A DNA stretch of 64,000 nucleotides from Deltaproteobacteria bacterium (lineage in GTDB: Bacteria; Bdellovibrionota; FAC87; UBA2466): contig JACPWY010000041.1 of NCBI GenBank assembly GCA_016196825.1, forward strand, positions 1 through 64,000, in the 5' to 3' direction. The notes under the pieces were generated by a model. That model saw only the letters and a program-made list of their open reading frames with translations, had not been told where the DNA came from and did not search any database. The translations under genes and the position numbers were made by a program. This document shows positions 43,031 through 51,419 of this stretch, piece by piece (the stretch's first letter is position 1; each line of letters opens with the position of its first letter).

Positions 43031-43045
43031 GACCTGCGGTATACT
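43016..43045 (+). promoter_or_regulatory. Promoter TTCCCA-N18-TATACT for hydrolase gene
   Basis: TTCCCA at 43016-43021, 18-base spacer ending in GCGG, TATACT at 43040-43045. The predicted start at about 43052 is only a few bases before the ATG at 43055, so the message may be near-leaderless. The region overlaps the 5' end of the glycosylase gene. Confidence 0.45.
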
Positions 43046-43054
43046 ACCCCCGTT

Positions 43055-43948
43055 ATGGATTACTTCAACGTAGGGAAACTCGCCGTGTGGCACCACGAGA
43101 CGGCACGGCCCAAGGGTCGGATCATCCTCACCCACGGCATCTGTGAACACAGTGGCCGTCATCTCAACACCGTGAATGCTTTCACTGCGGCCGGGTATGA
43201 GGTGGTGCGTTTTGATCTCCGGGGCGCCGGCAGAAGTGGCGGTCCACCTCAGTATGTGGATCGATTCTCTGACTACACCGATGATCTTCTGAGCATCTTC
43301 AATTGGACCCAAGCCAAACTGAATCCCCTCCCGCTCTTTCTCATGGGCCACAGCATGGGCGGTCTCATCACCCTCCACGCCACCCCGCCCATCCAAAAGC
43401 TTTTGCAAGGAGTCATCCTGAGTGCCCCGGCCTTTATCACCGGCAGCGCGGTTCCCCCTATTAAGATCGCCATAGGGAGGCTTATCAACCGGCTCTATCC
43501 CCAATTTCGGATCCCCAGCACCTCCGATCAAGGGTGTCTGTCACGGATCCCCGAGGTGATCGCCAATTACAATAACGATCCCCAGTCATTTCATTTCAAT
43601 ACCGTCCGCCAAGGTGACCAGGTGCTCAAAGCCATGGCCGACATCCCCAACGTCTGCCCGAAAATTACGACCCCCACGCTTCTCGTGCATGGATCCCATG
43701 ATCGTTTGATTTTGCTCGAAGGAAGCTACCGGATCTTTCGAATGCTCGGATCTCGGAACCGGGTTCTCGCCATTTTGCCGGGCGGCTACCACGAACTCCA
43801 CAATGACCTCGACCGAGCGGAGCTATTCCAAACATTGCAGTTTTGGTTGGATGGTCAGCTAGAGGCTAAGAATGAGCCTCGCGCGTCTGAAAACAGCCTC
43901 GCAGGCGATCAAGGAATAGGCCGGCGGTCGCCACAAGCCCAATCGTGA
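43055..43948 (+). CDS. Alpha/beta hydrolase, monoacylglycerol lipase-like
   Basis: A 297-residue serine hydrolase of the lysophospholipase/monoacylglycerol lipase group. HGICEHSGRHL is the oxyanion region, GHSMGG (S100) the nucleophile elbow, LLVHGSHDRLI carries the acid Asp and GGYHELHND the His. The ATG at 43055 gives the family N-terminus; an upstream start at 43004 lies inside the divergent gene. About 27 residues beyond the expected domain end (from LEAKNEPRA) are encoded antisense to the FTR1 gene, an 83-base convergent overlap that suggests loss of an earlier stop. Confidence 0.88.
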   Translation: MDYFNVGKLAVWHHETARPKGRIILTHGICEHSGRHLNTVNAFTAAGYEVVRFDLRGAGRSGGPPQYVDRFSDYTDDLLSIFNWTQAKLNPLPLFLMGHSMGGLITLHATPPIQKLLQGVILSAPAFITGSAVPPIKIAIGRLINRLYPQFRIPSTSDQGCLSRIPEVIANYNNDPQSFHFNTVRQGDQVLKAMADIPNVCPKITTPTLLVHGSHDRLILLEGSYRIFRMLGSRNRVLAILPGGYHELHNDLDRAELFQTLQFWLDGQLEAKNEPRASENSLAGDQGIGRRSPQAQS

Positions 43949-45734
43949 TTTGACTCACAATCGTCTCCCAGGTCGGGAATAACCCTAGTGTCTCGACCCG
44001 GATGAGCATTGGAAAAGCCGTCACACCGATCACGCCCGCCTCCTGAAAGGAGTGGATCGACTTGCCGGTGAGCGTGATGGCAAGAATCACGAGCAATGAC
44101 GACGAGACAACAAATATCTGCCGAAGCGGCAGGCGCGCACTCAACTTGAGCGAGAGTGCGGTGATCAGAATCGCAATTGCAAGAGCCGAGGCCACCCCCA
44201 CGCCAATCCAATTATTGTTTGCTCCGCCCGACTCGAGCGAAAGGGCCCGGAGAAACAACACTGTCTCAAAGGCCTCTCGAAAGACGGCCATGAAAGAAAT
44301 CCCAAAGAGTCCGAAGAGCTTTCCACCGCCGGCGAGCGAAGTCGACACCTGACTCAGAAAATTGCGCCAACGACCTATCTCGGTCTTTCGGTGGAGCCAA
44401 AACCCAAAGTAGAGAAGAACGACCACGGAGAGCAAAGTGACTCCGCCTTCCAAAAGTTCTCGCTGGAGACCCGACAGAGCCAACGCCCAACCAGAGAAAA
44501 CCCAAAGAAGCGCCCCGATCAGAAGAGCGACACCCCAGCCGGCGTGTACGGCTACAGTGGCCCGTCGTGATCCCGCTGATCGCACAACACCCAGAAACGC
44601 AATCAGGATGAGGACAGCCTCGAAGGCCTCCCGGATTACGATTCCCAGAGCCATAAGCAACGTCACGACGGTGCCGGCCACAGGTCGTCGAAGGAGAACG
44701 CGCGTCGCCTCCAAAGTGTCATGGGCCTCTCGGACGGCGAGCGTCACTGCATCCACGCTCGACGGGCGTCCTATCTCCGACCGAACCTTCGCCATCTTCA
44801 TCTCGAGATCAAGTACGAACTGAGAATTGTCCACGCGCAAACGCCGCTCGAACAGCTCAACCCCATCTAGGTAGGCCGCCAGAGCCGCTTTTTGCGCACG
44901 CCGACGGTCTCCCTGCTGGTATGCGCTCTGGGCTTCACGGAGACGATCCTGGGCAATATCAACAAACTGAGAGATCTCGTTGTCAGAGCTTTGGTATCGA
45001 CGAGCGCTAGAGACTTGCGCCAGCGAAAAGTTTGCCGCCAGCTCCTCATCAGAACGCTCAGAGAGCTCCGAAAGAGGAATTGCGGGCCTTTCACTCTGAA
45101 TGCTTTCGCCATGGTGGAAGGCCGAGACAAAAAAGGCGACATCCCAGGTCTCCTCGTCGGAGAAGGGAAAGGCCGCCATAGCCGTTCCCGGCACCCCCAA
45201 GCGAATAGCATTAAAGATGTTGAATGGGGTCATCTTGCTCATCCGGACCGACTGAAAATCGGCAGGCTTTGGATCGAGAGAGCCACCAGCCGGGCCATCA
45301 CCGTGACCGGTCACGCCGTGGCACTGGGCACAGTTCTGTAGATATTTTTTCTGGCCACTCGCGAGTGATGGCCAGCTAGTCGGTATGCGCTTCACGTCAC
45401 ACACTTGAGCCACCCGATTCTCGAGCGATTTGGCAAGATTCGCGACCTCCTCGGGAGCGGCCTTACCGAGAATCCGGCGTTTCAATTCCTTCAAACCCCT
45501 CGCAACAACCACATCATTCGAGGCCGCCGGGATTCCGGCTGCCTCTTTGATCGCCGAATCCACAAACTCGAGCATTTCGCTATACTCGGACGGAGCGCTT
45601 ACAACTCCGGCCTTCTCTACAGCACCGGAATAGTCGAGCGCGATGTAGCCTAAGAGGTGGGTGAGAAACCGCGGTGATGGGGCCTCTGCACGAAGGAAAA
45701 GGGGAAAGAGAAGGGCGAGAATGAGCGCCCTCAT
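43866..45734 (-). CDS. FTR1/ILT-family metal permease with cytochrome c domain
   Basis: A 622-residue protein: signal peptide (1-17), a helical region, a cytochrome c domain with CAQCHGVTGHGDG (haem-binding Cys135-His139) and a Met-containing lobe, a helical stalk, then seven or so membrane helices with two REXXE motifs (VIREAFEAVLILIAF and VFREAFETVLFLRAL). REXXE helices transport Fe3+ in FTR1/EfeU. Proteins with the cytochrome c extension include PbrT, a lead uptake protein of the ILT family. The coupled ArsR regulator points to a metal other than iron, possibly zinc or lead. Confidence 0.9.
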   Translation of the reverse strand: MRALILALLFPLFLRAEAPSPRFLTHLLGYIALDYSGAVEKAGVVSAPSEYSEMLEFVDSAIKEAAGIPAASNDVVVARGLKELKRRILGKAAPEEVANLAKSLENRVAQVCDVKRIPTSWPSLASGQKKYLQNCAQCHGVTGHGDGPAGGSLDPKPADFQSVRMSKMTPFNIFNAIRLGVPGTAMAAFPFSDEETWDVAFFVSAFHHGESIQSERPAIPLSELSERSDEELAANFSLAQVSSARRYQSSDNEISQFVDIAQDRLREAQSAYQQGDRRRAQKAALAAYLDGVELFERRLRVDNSQFVLDLEMKMAKVRSEIGRPSSVDAVTLAVREAHDTLEATRVLLRRPVAGTVVTLLMALGIVIREAFEAVLILIAFLGVVRSAGSRRATVAVHAGWGVALLIGALLWVFSGWALALSGLQRELLEGGVTLLSVVVLLYFGFWLHRKTEIGRWRNFLSQVSTSLAGGGKLFGLFGISFMAVFREAFETVLFLRALSLESGGANNNWIGVGVASALAIAILITALSLKLSARLPLRQIFVVSSSLLVILAITLTGKSIHSFQEAGVIGVTAFPMLIRVETLGLFPTWETIVSQITIGLVATAGLFLDRLRGCFQTREAHS

Positions 45735-46069
45735 GGAATCAACTCCTCGACGTGATCAATTCCCTCAGTCAGAAGGCCGTTGATATGAATATCATCCAAA
45801 GAATAGAAAAGAGTCCGGTGCTCACGCCGCACACTCACCAAATTCAGATTACGCAGAGTCCTGAGGTGGTGACTCACCGCTGAGGGGCTCATGGAAACCA
45901 ATTTCGCGATATCCCCCACACACAGCTCGCCATGGGAAAGAGCCCAGACGATCTGCACACGAGAGCTGTCCCCCAATGCCTTAAAGGTCTCCGCGAGCAA
46001 ATTGAACAATCGCGCAGGGTTTCTCTTCGCTTTCATCTGCGCGGCTACTTTCCGGTAGGTAGAGCTCAC
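45731..46069 (-). CDS. ArsR/SmtB-family metal-sensing repressor
   Basis: A 112-residue winged-helix repressor, if the GTG at 46069 is used; ATG 46036 would give 101 residues. The DNA-binding helix is MSPSAVSHHLRTLRNLNLV. ELCVGDIAK has only one Cys, so an alpha-3 thiolate site is unlikely. The C-terminal helix has D93-x-H95-x10-H106-xx-E109, the exact SmtB alpha-5 zinc site. It overlaps the permease gene by 4 bases (ATGA) and an operator lies over its start region. Confidence 0.92.
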   Translation of the reverse strand: MSSTYRKVAAQMKAKRNPARLFNLLAETFKALGDSSRVQIVWALSHGELCVGDIAKLVSMSPSAVSHHLRTLRNLNLVSVRREHRTLFYSLDDIHINGLLTEGIDHVEELIP

Positions 46070-46090
46070 TTGAACATCTGTTTAAATGAG
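46065..46090. promoter_or_regulatory. 12-2-12 ArsR/SmtB-type operator
   Basis: CTCACTTGAACA (46065-46076), TC, TGTTTAAATGAG (46079-46090). The halves match in 10 of 12 positions as an inverted repeat and carry the TGAACA core known for zinc-sensing SmtB-family operators. It covers the predicted -10 box and the GTG at 46069. Confidence 0.7.
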
Positions 46091-46108
46091 AAATAATGAA
46101 TACGTCAA
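46080..46108 (-). promoter_or_regulatory. arsR-FTR1 promoter
   Basis: Minus-strand -35 TTGACG (46108-46103), 17-base spacer, weak -10 TTAAAC (46085-46080) buried in the operator. This placement suits repression by the ArsR protein when metal is absent. The predicted start near 46073 would make the GTG start almost leaderless, which slightly favours the ATG at 46036. Confidence 0.5.
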
Positions 46109-46114
46109 GCTTGT

Positions 46115-47026
46115 CTAAAACCGCGTCTCGATGAGCGGAAAGAAGAATGTCGTGGGACGAGTGATGGTTTGGGAGAGGGCGTAGCTGGCTCCGATGGCGA
46201 CTACGTCCCACCAGGTGTGGAGAAAGATGTTTTCGGAGAGGGTGTAGTTGTTGTGTTGGGTGAGCCAGCCCAGGTAGAAACCGAGGAGGAATTGGGGCCA
46301 GGGGAGGCGATTCTGCGACGAATAGTGGAGAGCCGCGAAGATTAAGGCCTGGGAAAAATTGGCCGCCAACGCGTTTCGCTCTGTGAAGTACTCCGAAATG
46401 GTCGGTTGCAGCACTCCGCGAAAGAGTGCCTCCTCTCCTAGGCCCGCCTGGTACGAAAAGGCTCCAGCGAAGAAACCATCAGCCGTACTGAAATTGATCG
46501 CGTTGTTCCCACCGGCGTTGGCGTCAACCGCGACGAGCGCCCCCACAACGAGAAGTGGCAAAAAGGTCGTGGGCCGTATGAAATAGTCAATGCGAAAAGG
46601 TGAACACAGGAGCTCGGCTGGGGTCTCCTCTGAAGCCATCTCAGGAAAGGCTCCCTCTGCACGGGCCGCCACCAGACCACTGCGAAACGCATGGAACGTG
46701 CTGAGGCTCCCCATCGTTTGGTAAATCTGCGCCCCTAGAATTGTCGTGCGGGCGCGATCATCCTTGCTGGTTACATATTGGGATGAGTCCCCCTGTACAG
46801 CTAGAACCGTTGCAATCCCCGCCAGGGCCAAGCCGGAGTAGACGGTCGCCGCACTCGTCTGTCCTTCGACCCATTGATCAAACCCTGGGAGTAGAAAAGA
46901 GACCCACGGGCGTCCGAGCATATTGCGCTTTCGGAGAGGTTCGTTCGGATAGGTATAGAAGGAATCGGCTAGGCAAAGGGCGGAAAGGGTCAGAGAGAAA
47001 AGGAGCGCGCAGTGGAGAACCTTCAC
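46115..47026 (-). CDS. CPBP-family intramembrane protease
   Basis: A 303-residue membrane protein started at GTG 47026, two bases after the PduO stop. Signal-like hydrophobic N-terminus and about seven further membrane helices. The CPBP motifs are GLGEEALFRGVLQ (EEx3R) near residue 195, a second FAALHY and a third HTWWDV with the zinc or proton-handling His. Relatives include Rce1 CAAX proteases and bacteriocin-processing or self-immunity proteins. The substrate is unknown. It ends the run of genes from the 2OG oxygenase. Confidence 0.85.
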   Translation of the reverse strand: MKVLHCALLFSLTLSALCLADSFYTYPNEPLRKRNMLGRPWVSFLLPGFDQWVEGQTSAATVYSGLALAGIATVLAVQGDSSQYVTSKDDRARTTILGAQIYQTMGSLSTFHAFRSGLVAARAEGAFPEMASEETPAELLCSPFRIDYFIRPTTFLPLLVVGALVAVDANAGGNNAINFSTADGFFAGAFSYQAGLGEEALFRGVLQPTISEYFTERNALAANFSQALIFAALHYSSQNRLPWPQFLLGFYLGWLTQHNNYTLSENIFLHTWWDVVAIGASYALSQTITRPTTFFFPLIETRF

Positions 47027-47028
47027 GA

Positions 47029-47580
47029 CTACTTTCTTTCCGGTTTCCACGGAATGTCCTGCACCTTTTCCAGCTGATTCGCCAAGCGGGCGAGCGTGAA
47101 AAGAAAATCGGAAAGACGGTTCAGATAGATCAAACACCATTTATCGACCTGCTCTCCGGGGAGACCGCACAGATAGACCGTGGAGCGCTCCGCTCGACGA
47201 CAGACCGTCCGCCCGAGATGAAGAAGCGCCGCCGTCTTGGACCCGCCCGGAAGGATGAAGGTCTTGAGCGGCTCAAGAGTTCCTGAAATGGCGTCGATCT
47301 GCCGCTCTATTGCGTCAATGTGTGAAGCCGTCAGCACTTCGATTTTGGGATCAGTGCTCGGAGAGGCGAGCTGGGCGCCGAGAGTGAAGAGCGAAACCTG
47401 GATCTCCATGAGAGTCTTTTTGATCGGCTCGTGTCGGGTCTCCGCCGCTGCGAGCCCCAAAAAGGCGTTGAGCTCGTCGACATCCCCATAGGCCGCGATC
47501 CGAGGTGAACTCTTGGTGACACGTTTGCCTCCAAACAGCCCCGTTGTCCCTTCATCTCCGGTCTTCGTGTAAATTTTCAT
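47029..47580 (-). CDS. PduO-type ATP:cob(I)alamin adenosyltransferase
   Basis: A 183-residue cytoplasmic enzyme that makes adenosylcobalamin from cob(I)alamin and ATP. The N-terminal KIYTKTGDEGTTGLFGG is the family's ATP-binding opening. AYGDVDELNAFLGLA, LKTFILPGG and the VCRRAERST / YLNRLSDFLFTLAR helices complete the four-helix bundle. It overlaps the oxygenase gene by 4 bases. No cobalamin-dependent enzyme is visible in the window. Confidence 0.95.
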   Translation of the reverse strand: MKIYTKTGDEGTTGLFGGKRVTKSSPRIAAYGDVDELNAFLGLAAAETRHEPIKKTLMEIQVSLFTLGAQLASPSTDPKIEVLTASHIDAIERQIDAISGTLEPLKTFILPGGSKTAALLHLGRTVCRRAERSTVYLCGLPGEQVDKWCLIYLNRLSDFLFTLARLANQLEKVQDIPWKPERK

Positions 47581-48320
47581 GGTTCGGAGATGATCCCCCG
47601 TCCCCCTCCTTTAGGCAAGGCTTGGAACAACGTCGAATGGGGGAAGCTTCGCTCACCACGCGGGCGACCCTTTGTGTAATAGTAGAGCGCGAGCGATTTG
47701 CGAGTCCGTTCCGAGGGACAGCAAAGCGGCTCTGGGTGACCATGGAAACTCACGTCGGTCGTGCTGAAACAGACCATGCGATTAAAAACGGGAAGCACGC
47801 GTTTAGACGCACTCAACTTTTCATCCCACAATTCAAGATGACCACCAAACTCCTCTTGCCACCCCTCATTGAGAAAGAGCAGAACATTCAGCCGACGATC
47901 CCACCGCCACTTGGGGTGGTAATTGAAATCGGCGTGAATCCCGAGAAATCCCCCCGGCACGATCTGATGAAGACCGCCACCAATCAGATCTGGGTCGGCG
48001 ATGAGGCCGGTGATCCCGGTCAGGCGCTCGAGAAATGCGAGAAAGGGAGGCGCATTCATCTCCTCAAGCACACGGACGATCGCAATCGGAAGACGATCGA
48101 TCCGATTCTGGGCGAGCTTTTTCTCCGTTGGAGTGTCAAATTCCTCCCAGCCGATATCGTCGCCAGGCCGTGGAACCACCGCCAGAGCCTCCGCGAGCCG
48201 ATCGCGCTCTCCGAACTCATCCACCACAATGTGCGGAAAGGGCCTGGCGGAGGCATAGCTTTCGGAGAGTGTCGCGGCAAACGACTCGAGCTTTTGATAG
48301 TCAAAAACCGTCTTGGACAA
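47577..48320 (-). CDS. 2-oxoglutarate/Fe(II)-dependent oxygenase
   Basis: A 247-residue double-stranded beta-helix oxygenase. The iron ligands are HADFNYH (His-x-Asp) near residue 128 and a distal His in FHGHPEPLCCP. RKSLALYYYTKG provides the Arg that binds 2-oxoglutarate. Related prokaryotic proteins hydroxylate protein Pro residues or small molecules; the substrate here is not evident. First gene of the oxygenase-PduO-CPBP run and divergent from flbD with a 152-base gap in which I see no further gene. Confidence 0.88.
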   Translation of the reverse strand: MSKTVFDYQKLESFAATLSESYASARPFPHIVVDEFGERDRLAEALAVVPRPGDDIGWEEFDTPTEKKLAQNRIDRLPIAIVRVLEEMNAPPFLAFLERLTGITGLIADPDLIGGGLHQIVPGGFLGIHADFNYHPKWRWDRRLNVLLFLNEGWQEEFGGHLELWDEKLSASKRVLPVFNRMVCFSTTDVSFHGHPEPLCCPSERTRKSLALYYYTKGRPRGERSFPHSTLFQALPKGGGRGIISEP

Positions 48321-48472
48321 GACTCCCCCGGGCTTGGCCCTACCATGGCCCCTCTCCGGCCTCCCGGCAAGCCAGGAATCCTCAATACTTAGGAGCTGTT
48401 ACTCACCGCTTCCCCAATCGCCTCAACCTGGTGTCCCAAACGGCCGATACGGAGCTTGAAAGGGTACCGCAC

Positions 48473-48691
48473 ATGATTCGTGTGACACGCCTCAACGGAG
48501 CCGAAGTGGTGATCAACGCCGACCTCGTCCAGAGCGTAGAAAATACGCCGGATACCCTCATTACGCTCACCTCGGGTTATCAGCTCATGGTGAAGGAGCC
48601 GGTTGAGGACGTGATCAAGCGATTCATCGCCTATAAGAGGCGCAGCATTTTGGAAAACGTTTTGACCGATTCTCAGAAGGACAATGCATGA
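48473..48691 (+). CDS. flbD: Flagellar protein FlbD
   Basis: A 72-residue protein matching FlbD: MIRVTRLNGAEVVINADLV, VENTPDTLITLTSGYQLMV and VIKRFIAYKR. The longer upstream frame is not homologous and the ATG at 48473 is the family start. FlbD lies beside motor genes in many flagellated lineages. Its exact role is unsettled. The stop overlaps the motA start by 4 bases, so flbD-motA-motB form one operon. Confidence 0.92.
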   Translation: MIRVTRLNGAEVVINADLVQSVENTPDTLITLTSGYQLMVKEPVEDVIKRFIAYKRRSILENVLTDSQKDNA

Positions 48692-49479
48692 TACTCAGTT
48701 GGCTCGGCCTCATATTGGGGTTTGGCGGAATCTTGATGGGCAACTGGCTCGAAGGCAGCGAGATCTCGGCGCTCATTCAGCCGACGGCGGCCATGATTGT
48801 CGCCGGTGGAACGATCGGTGCCACCATGCTTGCCTGCACGATGGCCGAGTTCACGGGTGCCCTGCGAGCCATCCCCAAGGCTTTCTTCAGTAGGGAACAA
48901 GATCTTGGCCCTCTGGTCGCAGAAATCATCGGCGTCGCAACGGCCGCTCGCAAAGAGGGCGTGTTGGCTCTTGAAAAAGTCGTGAATGAAATCAAAGACC
49001 CGTTCTTCTCACAAAATTTGCGTCACGTTGTCGATGGATACGACCCACTCGTGCTGAAAAGCATGATGGAGACACGCCTCTACCACGAGGAGGAGGAGAA
49101 GAACGCCGTCGCTAAGGTTTGGGAAACCGCCGGAGGCTTTGCTCCGACCATCGGCATCTTAGGAGCCGTGCTCGGTCTGATCCACGTGATGTCGAACTTG
49201 AGTGACCCATCCAAACTGGGGGGCGGTATCGCGGTGGCCTTCGTGGCCACAGTGTACGGTGTGGGTGGCGCCAACCTCCTCTTGATTCCACTGGGCAACA
49301 AACTCAAAAAGATCAGCAAAGCGGAAGTCCTCCGCATGTACGTCATCGCAGAAGGCATTTCCAGCATCCAGGCCGGCCTCAACCCGCGCGTAATTGAGGA
49401 TAGGCTCGCGAACCTCGTCGGCCACCATGCCGGCGGCGCGAGCCATGAGGGCGCAGCGGCAGAGAAGAAGGCGGCGTAA
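48688..49479 (+). CDS. motA: Flagellar motor stator protein MotA
   Basis: A 263-residue inner-membrane protein with four transmembrane helices. The second hydrophobic pair carries the conserved Pro (GGFAPTIGILGAVLGLIHVM) used in stator gating, and the cytoplasmic loop is rich in charged residues. With MotB it forms the ion channel that drives rotation. The neighbouring FlbD and MotB and the single-base TAATG junction to MotB support operon expression. Confidence 0.95.
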   Translation: MILSWLGLILGFGGILMGNWLEGSEISALIQPTAAMIVAGGTIGATMLACTMAEFTGALRAIPKAFFSREQDLGPLVAEIIGVATAARKEGVLALEKVVNEIKDPFFSQNLRHVVDGYDPLVLKSMMETRLYHEEEEKNAVAKVWETAGGFAPTIGILGAVLGLIHVMSNLSDPSKLGGGIAVAFVATVYGVGGANLLLIPLGNKLKKISKAEVLRMYVIAEGISSIQAGLNPRVIEDRLANLVGHHAGGASHEGAAAEKKAA

Positions 49480-50243
49480 TGAAGAAGCATCAGGAAGAAC
49501 ATGAAAACATGGAGCGGTGGCTCGTCTCCTACGCCGACTTCATCACCCTGCTCTTCGCCTTTTTCACGGTGCTCTACGCACTCGGCTCGACGGAATCAAG
49601 AAAATATAAGGAGGCTGCTGAGTCGATTCAGAAGGCCTTCATGTCCGGCGGCTATATCTTTCCTCAGAAATCGGCGCCCTTCACCCCGCTAAAGGGAGAG
49701 AAGAGCCAACTTCAGGAAATTCCCCCCAGCAGCGAAAACGGTACGATGTCCAAAGCCGATCAGGAGGCGTTGCAAAAGTTAGTGGCCCAGATTCGCGACG
49801 CCTTCAACCGATCCACTGGCGTAAAGATGATGGAAGGCGAGCTCGGGGTGATCAAAACCGAGGATGGCTTCAAGATTCGTTTAGGAGAGAATGTTTTCTT
49901 TAAGTCCGGCAGCGCCAAGCTTCAGAAGGACTATGTTCCTTTGCTTATCGAGATCACAAAACGGATCATGCAACTTAACTATCGAGTGCAGGTCGATGGC
50001 CACTCAGACGCCGCACCCGGAGTTGCCGAGAAGGACAACTGGCAACTCTCCATTGATCGCTCCTACAATCTGATGAAGTTCATGACCGAGGGTATCGGTT
50101 TTCCAAAGAATAATATCTCTGTCGCCGGTTACGGCGATTCCCAACCCATCGCCGAAAACGAGACGCCGGAAGGGCGAGCCCGCAACCGCCGCGTCGAAAT
50201 CAGCGTCATCACCCCGCGCAGCGCCCGCGACAACGCCTGGTAG
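49479..50243 (+). CDS. motB: Flagellar motor stator protein MotB
   Basis: A 254-residue stator subunit with one N-terminal helix carrying the ion-binding Asp in VSYADFITLLFAFFTVLYAL. A plug region and a linker follow. The C-terminal OmpA-type peptidoglycan-binding domain shows FFKSGSAKLQKDYVPLL and VDGHSDAAPG with NWQLSIDRSYNLM, then PEGRARNRRVEISVI. It overlaps motA by one base. The ion could be H+ or Na+; that cannot be judged from one residue. Confidence 0.95.
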   Translation: MKKHQEEHENMERWLVSYADFITLLFAFFTVLYALGSTESRKYKEAAESIQKAFMSGGYIFPQKSAPFTPLKGEKSQLQEIPPSSENGTMSKADQEALQKLVAQIRDAFNRSTGVKMMEGELGVIKTEDGFKIRLGENVFFKSGSAKLQKDYVPLLIEITKRIMQLNYRVQVDGHSDAAPGVAEKDNWQLSIDRSYNLMKFMTEGIGFPKNNISVAGYGDSQPIAENETPEGRARNRRVEISVITPRSARDNAW

Positions 50244-50261
50244 CCATGTTATTTCCGCACT

Positions 50262-51419
50262 ATGATTGATTTCTTAAGACTGGAAGACACGCTCACCAAT
50301 TCGCAAAGGGCCATCCAACAGGCTAGCCGGCAGATCGTCGCTGAAGAGGCTACACCTCACATTCGCCAGGCGTACCGGGAAGAGCTTTTTCCCTCTCACC
50401 TCCCTAAAGCGCTCGGGGCTGCGGGGATGCTGGGCCCCTCGATTCCCATCGATGGACGAGAGGTGATGGGGGCTGTGGAGTACGGCCTAATGATGCGCGA
50501 GCTTGAACGCTGCGACTCGGGCTTAAGAAGCTTTGCCTCGGTCCAGGGGGCGCTTGTGATGTACCCTATCTACTCGTTTGGGAGCGAGGAGCAGAAGAAA
50601 ACCTGGCTGGGCCCGCTTTCCCGGGGAGAAAAGATCGGCTGCTTTGGCCTGACAGAATCGGATGGGGGCTCAGATCCTAGCGCGATGAAGGCGCGCGCCA
50701 CGTTCAAGAACGGAAAATGGATCCTGAAAGGATCGAAGTGCTGGATCACGAGCGGATCGATCGCCGATGTCGCCGTAGTTTGGGCACAAACAGAAAAAGG
50801 GATTCGCGGTTTTGTCGTTCCCACCGCGAGCAAAGGGTTTTCGGCCCCCCGAATGGAAGGAAAGCTCTCCCTGCGAGCCTCCGTCACGTCAGAGCTTTAT
50901 TTCGATGATATCGAGCTCCCGGAATCGGCGATTCTTGCCAAATCAGTCGGATTGAAATCGGCGCTTCAGTGTCTTAACCAGGCACGCTTCAGCATCTTGT
51001 GGGGCGTTCTCGGCGCGGCCGAGGCCTGTTTTGACGAGGCGCTCGCGTTTGCCAAGGAACGCATTCTCTTCGGTCGGAGTCTCAGCTCGTTTCAGCTGGC
51101 GCAGAGAAAGCTCGCGCTCATGGCAACCGATATCACTCAAGGGCAGTTGCTCGCGTTGCAGATCGCCCACCTCAAGGATTCCGGAAAACTTCACCACTCT
51201 CACATCAGTATGGGGAAGCAGAACAACGTTGCCATGGCATTGTCAGTCGCCCGGACCGCGCGTGATCTTCTCGGAGCCAACGGCATCACCGATGAATACT
51301 GTGTGATGCGACACATGATTAATCTTGAGTCGGTGTTCACGTACGAGGGCACCAACGACATTCACCTTCTGATTGTGGGGAACGAGCTAACGGGCGTGCC
51401 GGCTTTTACGAACACGTAG
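50262..51419 (+). CDS. Acyl-CoA dehydrogenase, glutaryl-CoA dehydrogenase type
   Basis: A 385-residue flavoprotein. Diagnostic segments are the MRELERCDSGLRSFASVQG region, CFGLTESDGGSDPSAM, KCWITSGSIADVAVVWAQT and the C-terminal ESVFTYEGTNDIHLL with the catalytic Glu. These fit glutaryl-CoA dehydrogenase, which also decarboxylates. Short-chain acyl-CoA dehydrogenase activity is an alternative. It is FAD dependent and passes electrons to ETF. The 3' end overlaps the convergent lipoprotein gene by 14 bases. No lysine degradation genes are nearby. Confidence 0.88.
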   Translation: MIDFLRLEDTLTNSQRAIQQASRQIVAEEATPHIRQAYREELFPSHLPKALGAAGMLGPSIPIDGREVMGAVEYGLMMRELERCDSGLRSFASVQGALVMYPIYSFGSEEQKKTWLGPLSRGEKIGCFGLTESDGGSDPSAMKARATFKNGKWILKGSKCWITSGSIADVAVVWAQTEKGIRGFVVPTASKGFSAPRMEGKLSLRASVTSELYFDDIELPESAILAKSVGLKSALQCLNQARFSILWGVLGAAEACFDEALAFAKERILFGRSLSSFQLAQRKLALMATDITQGQLLALQIAHLKDSGKLHHSHISMGKQNNVAMALSVARTARDLLGANGITDEYCVMRHMINLESVFTYEGTNDIHLLIVGNELTGVPAFTNT

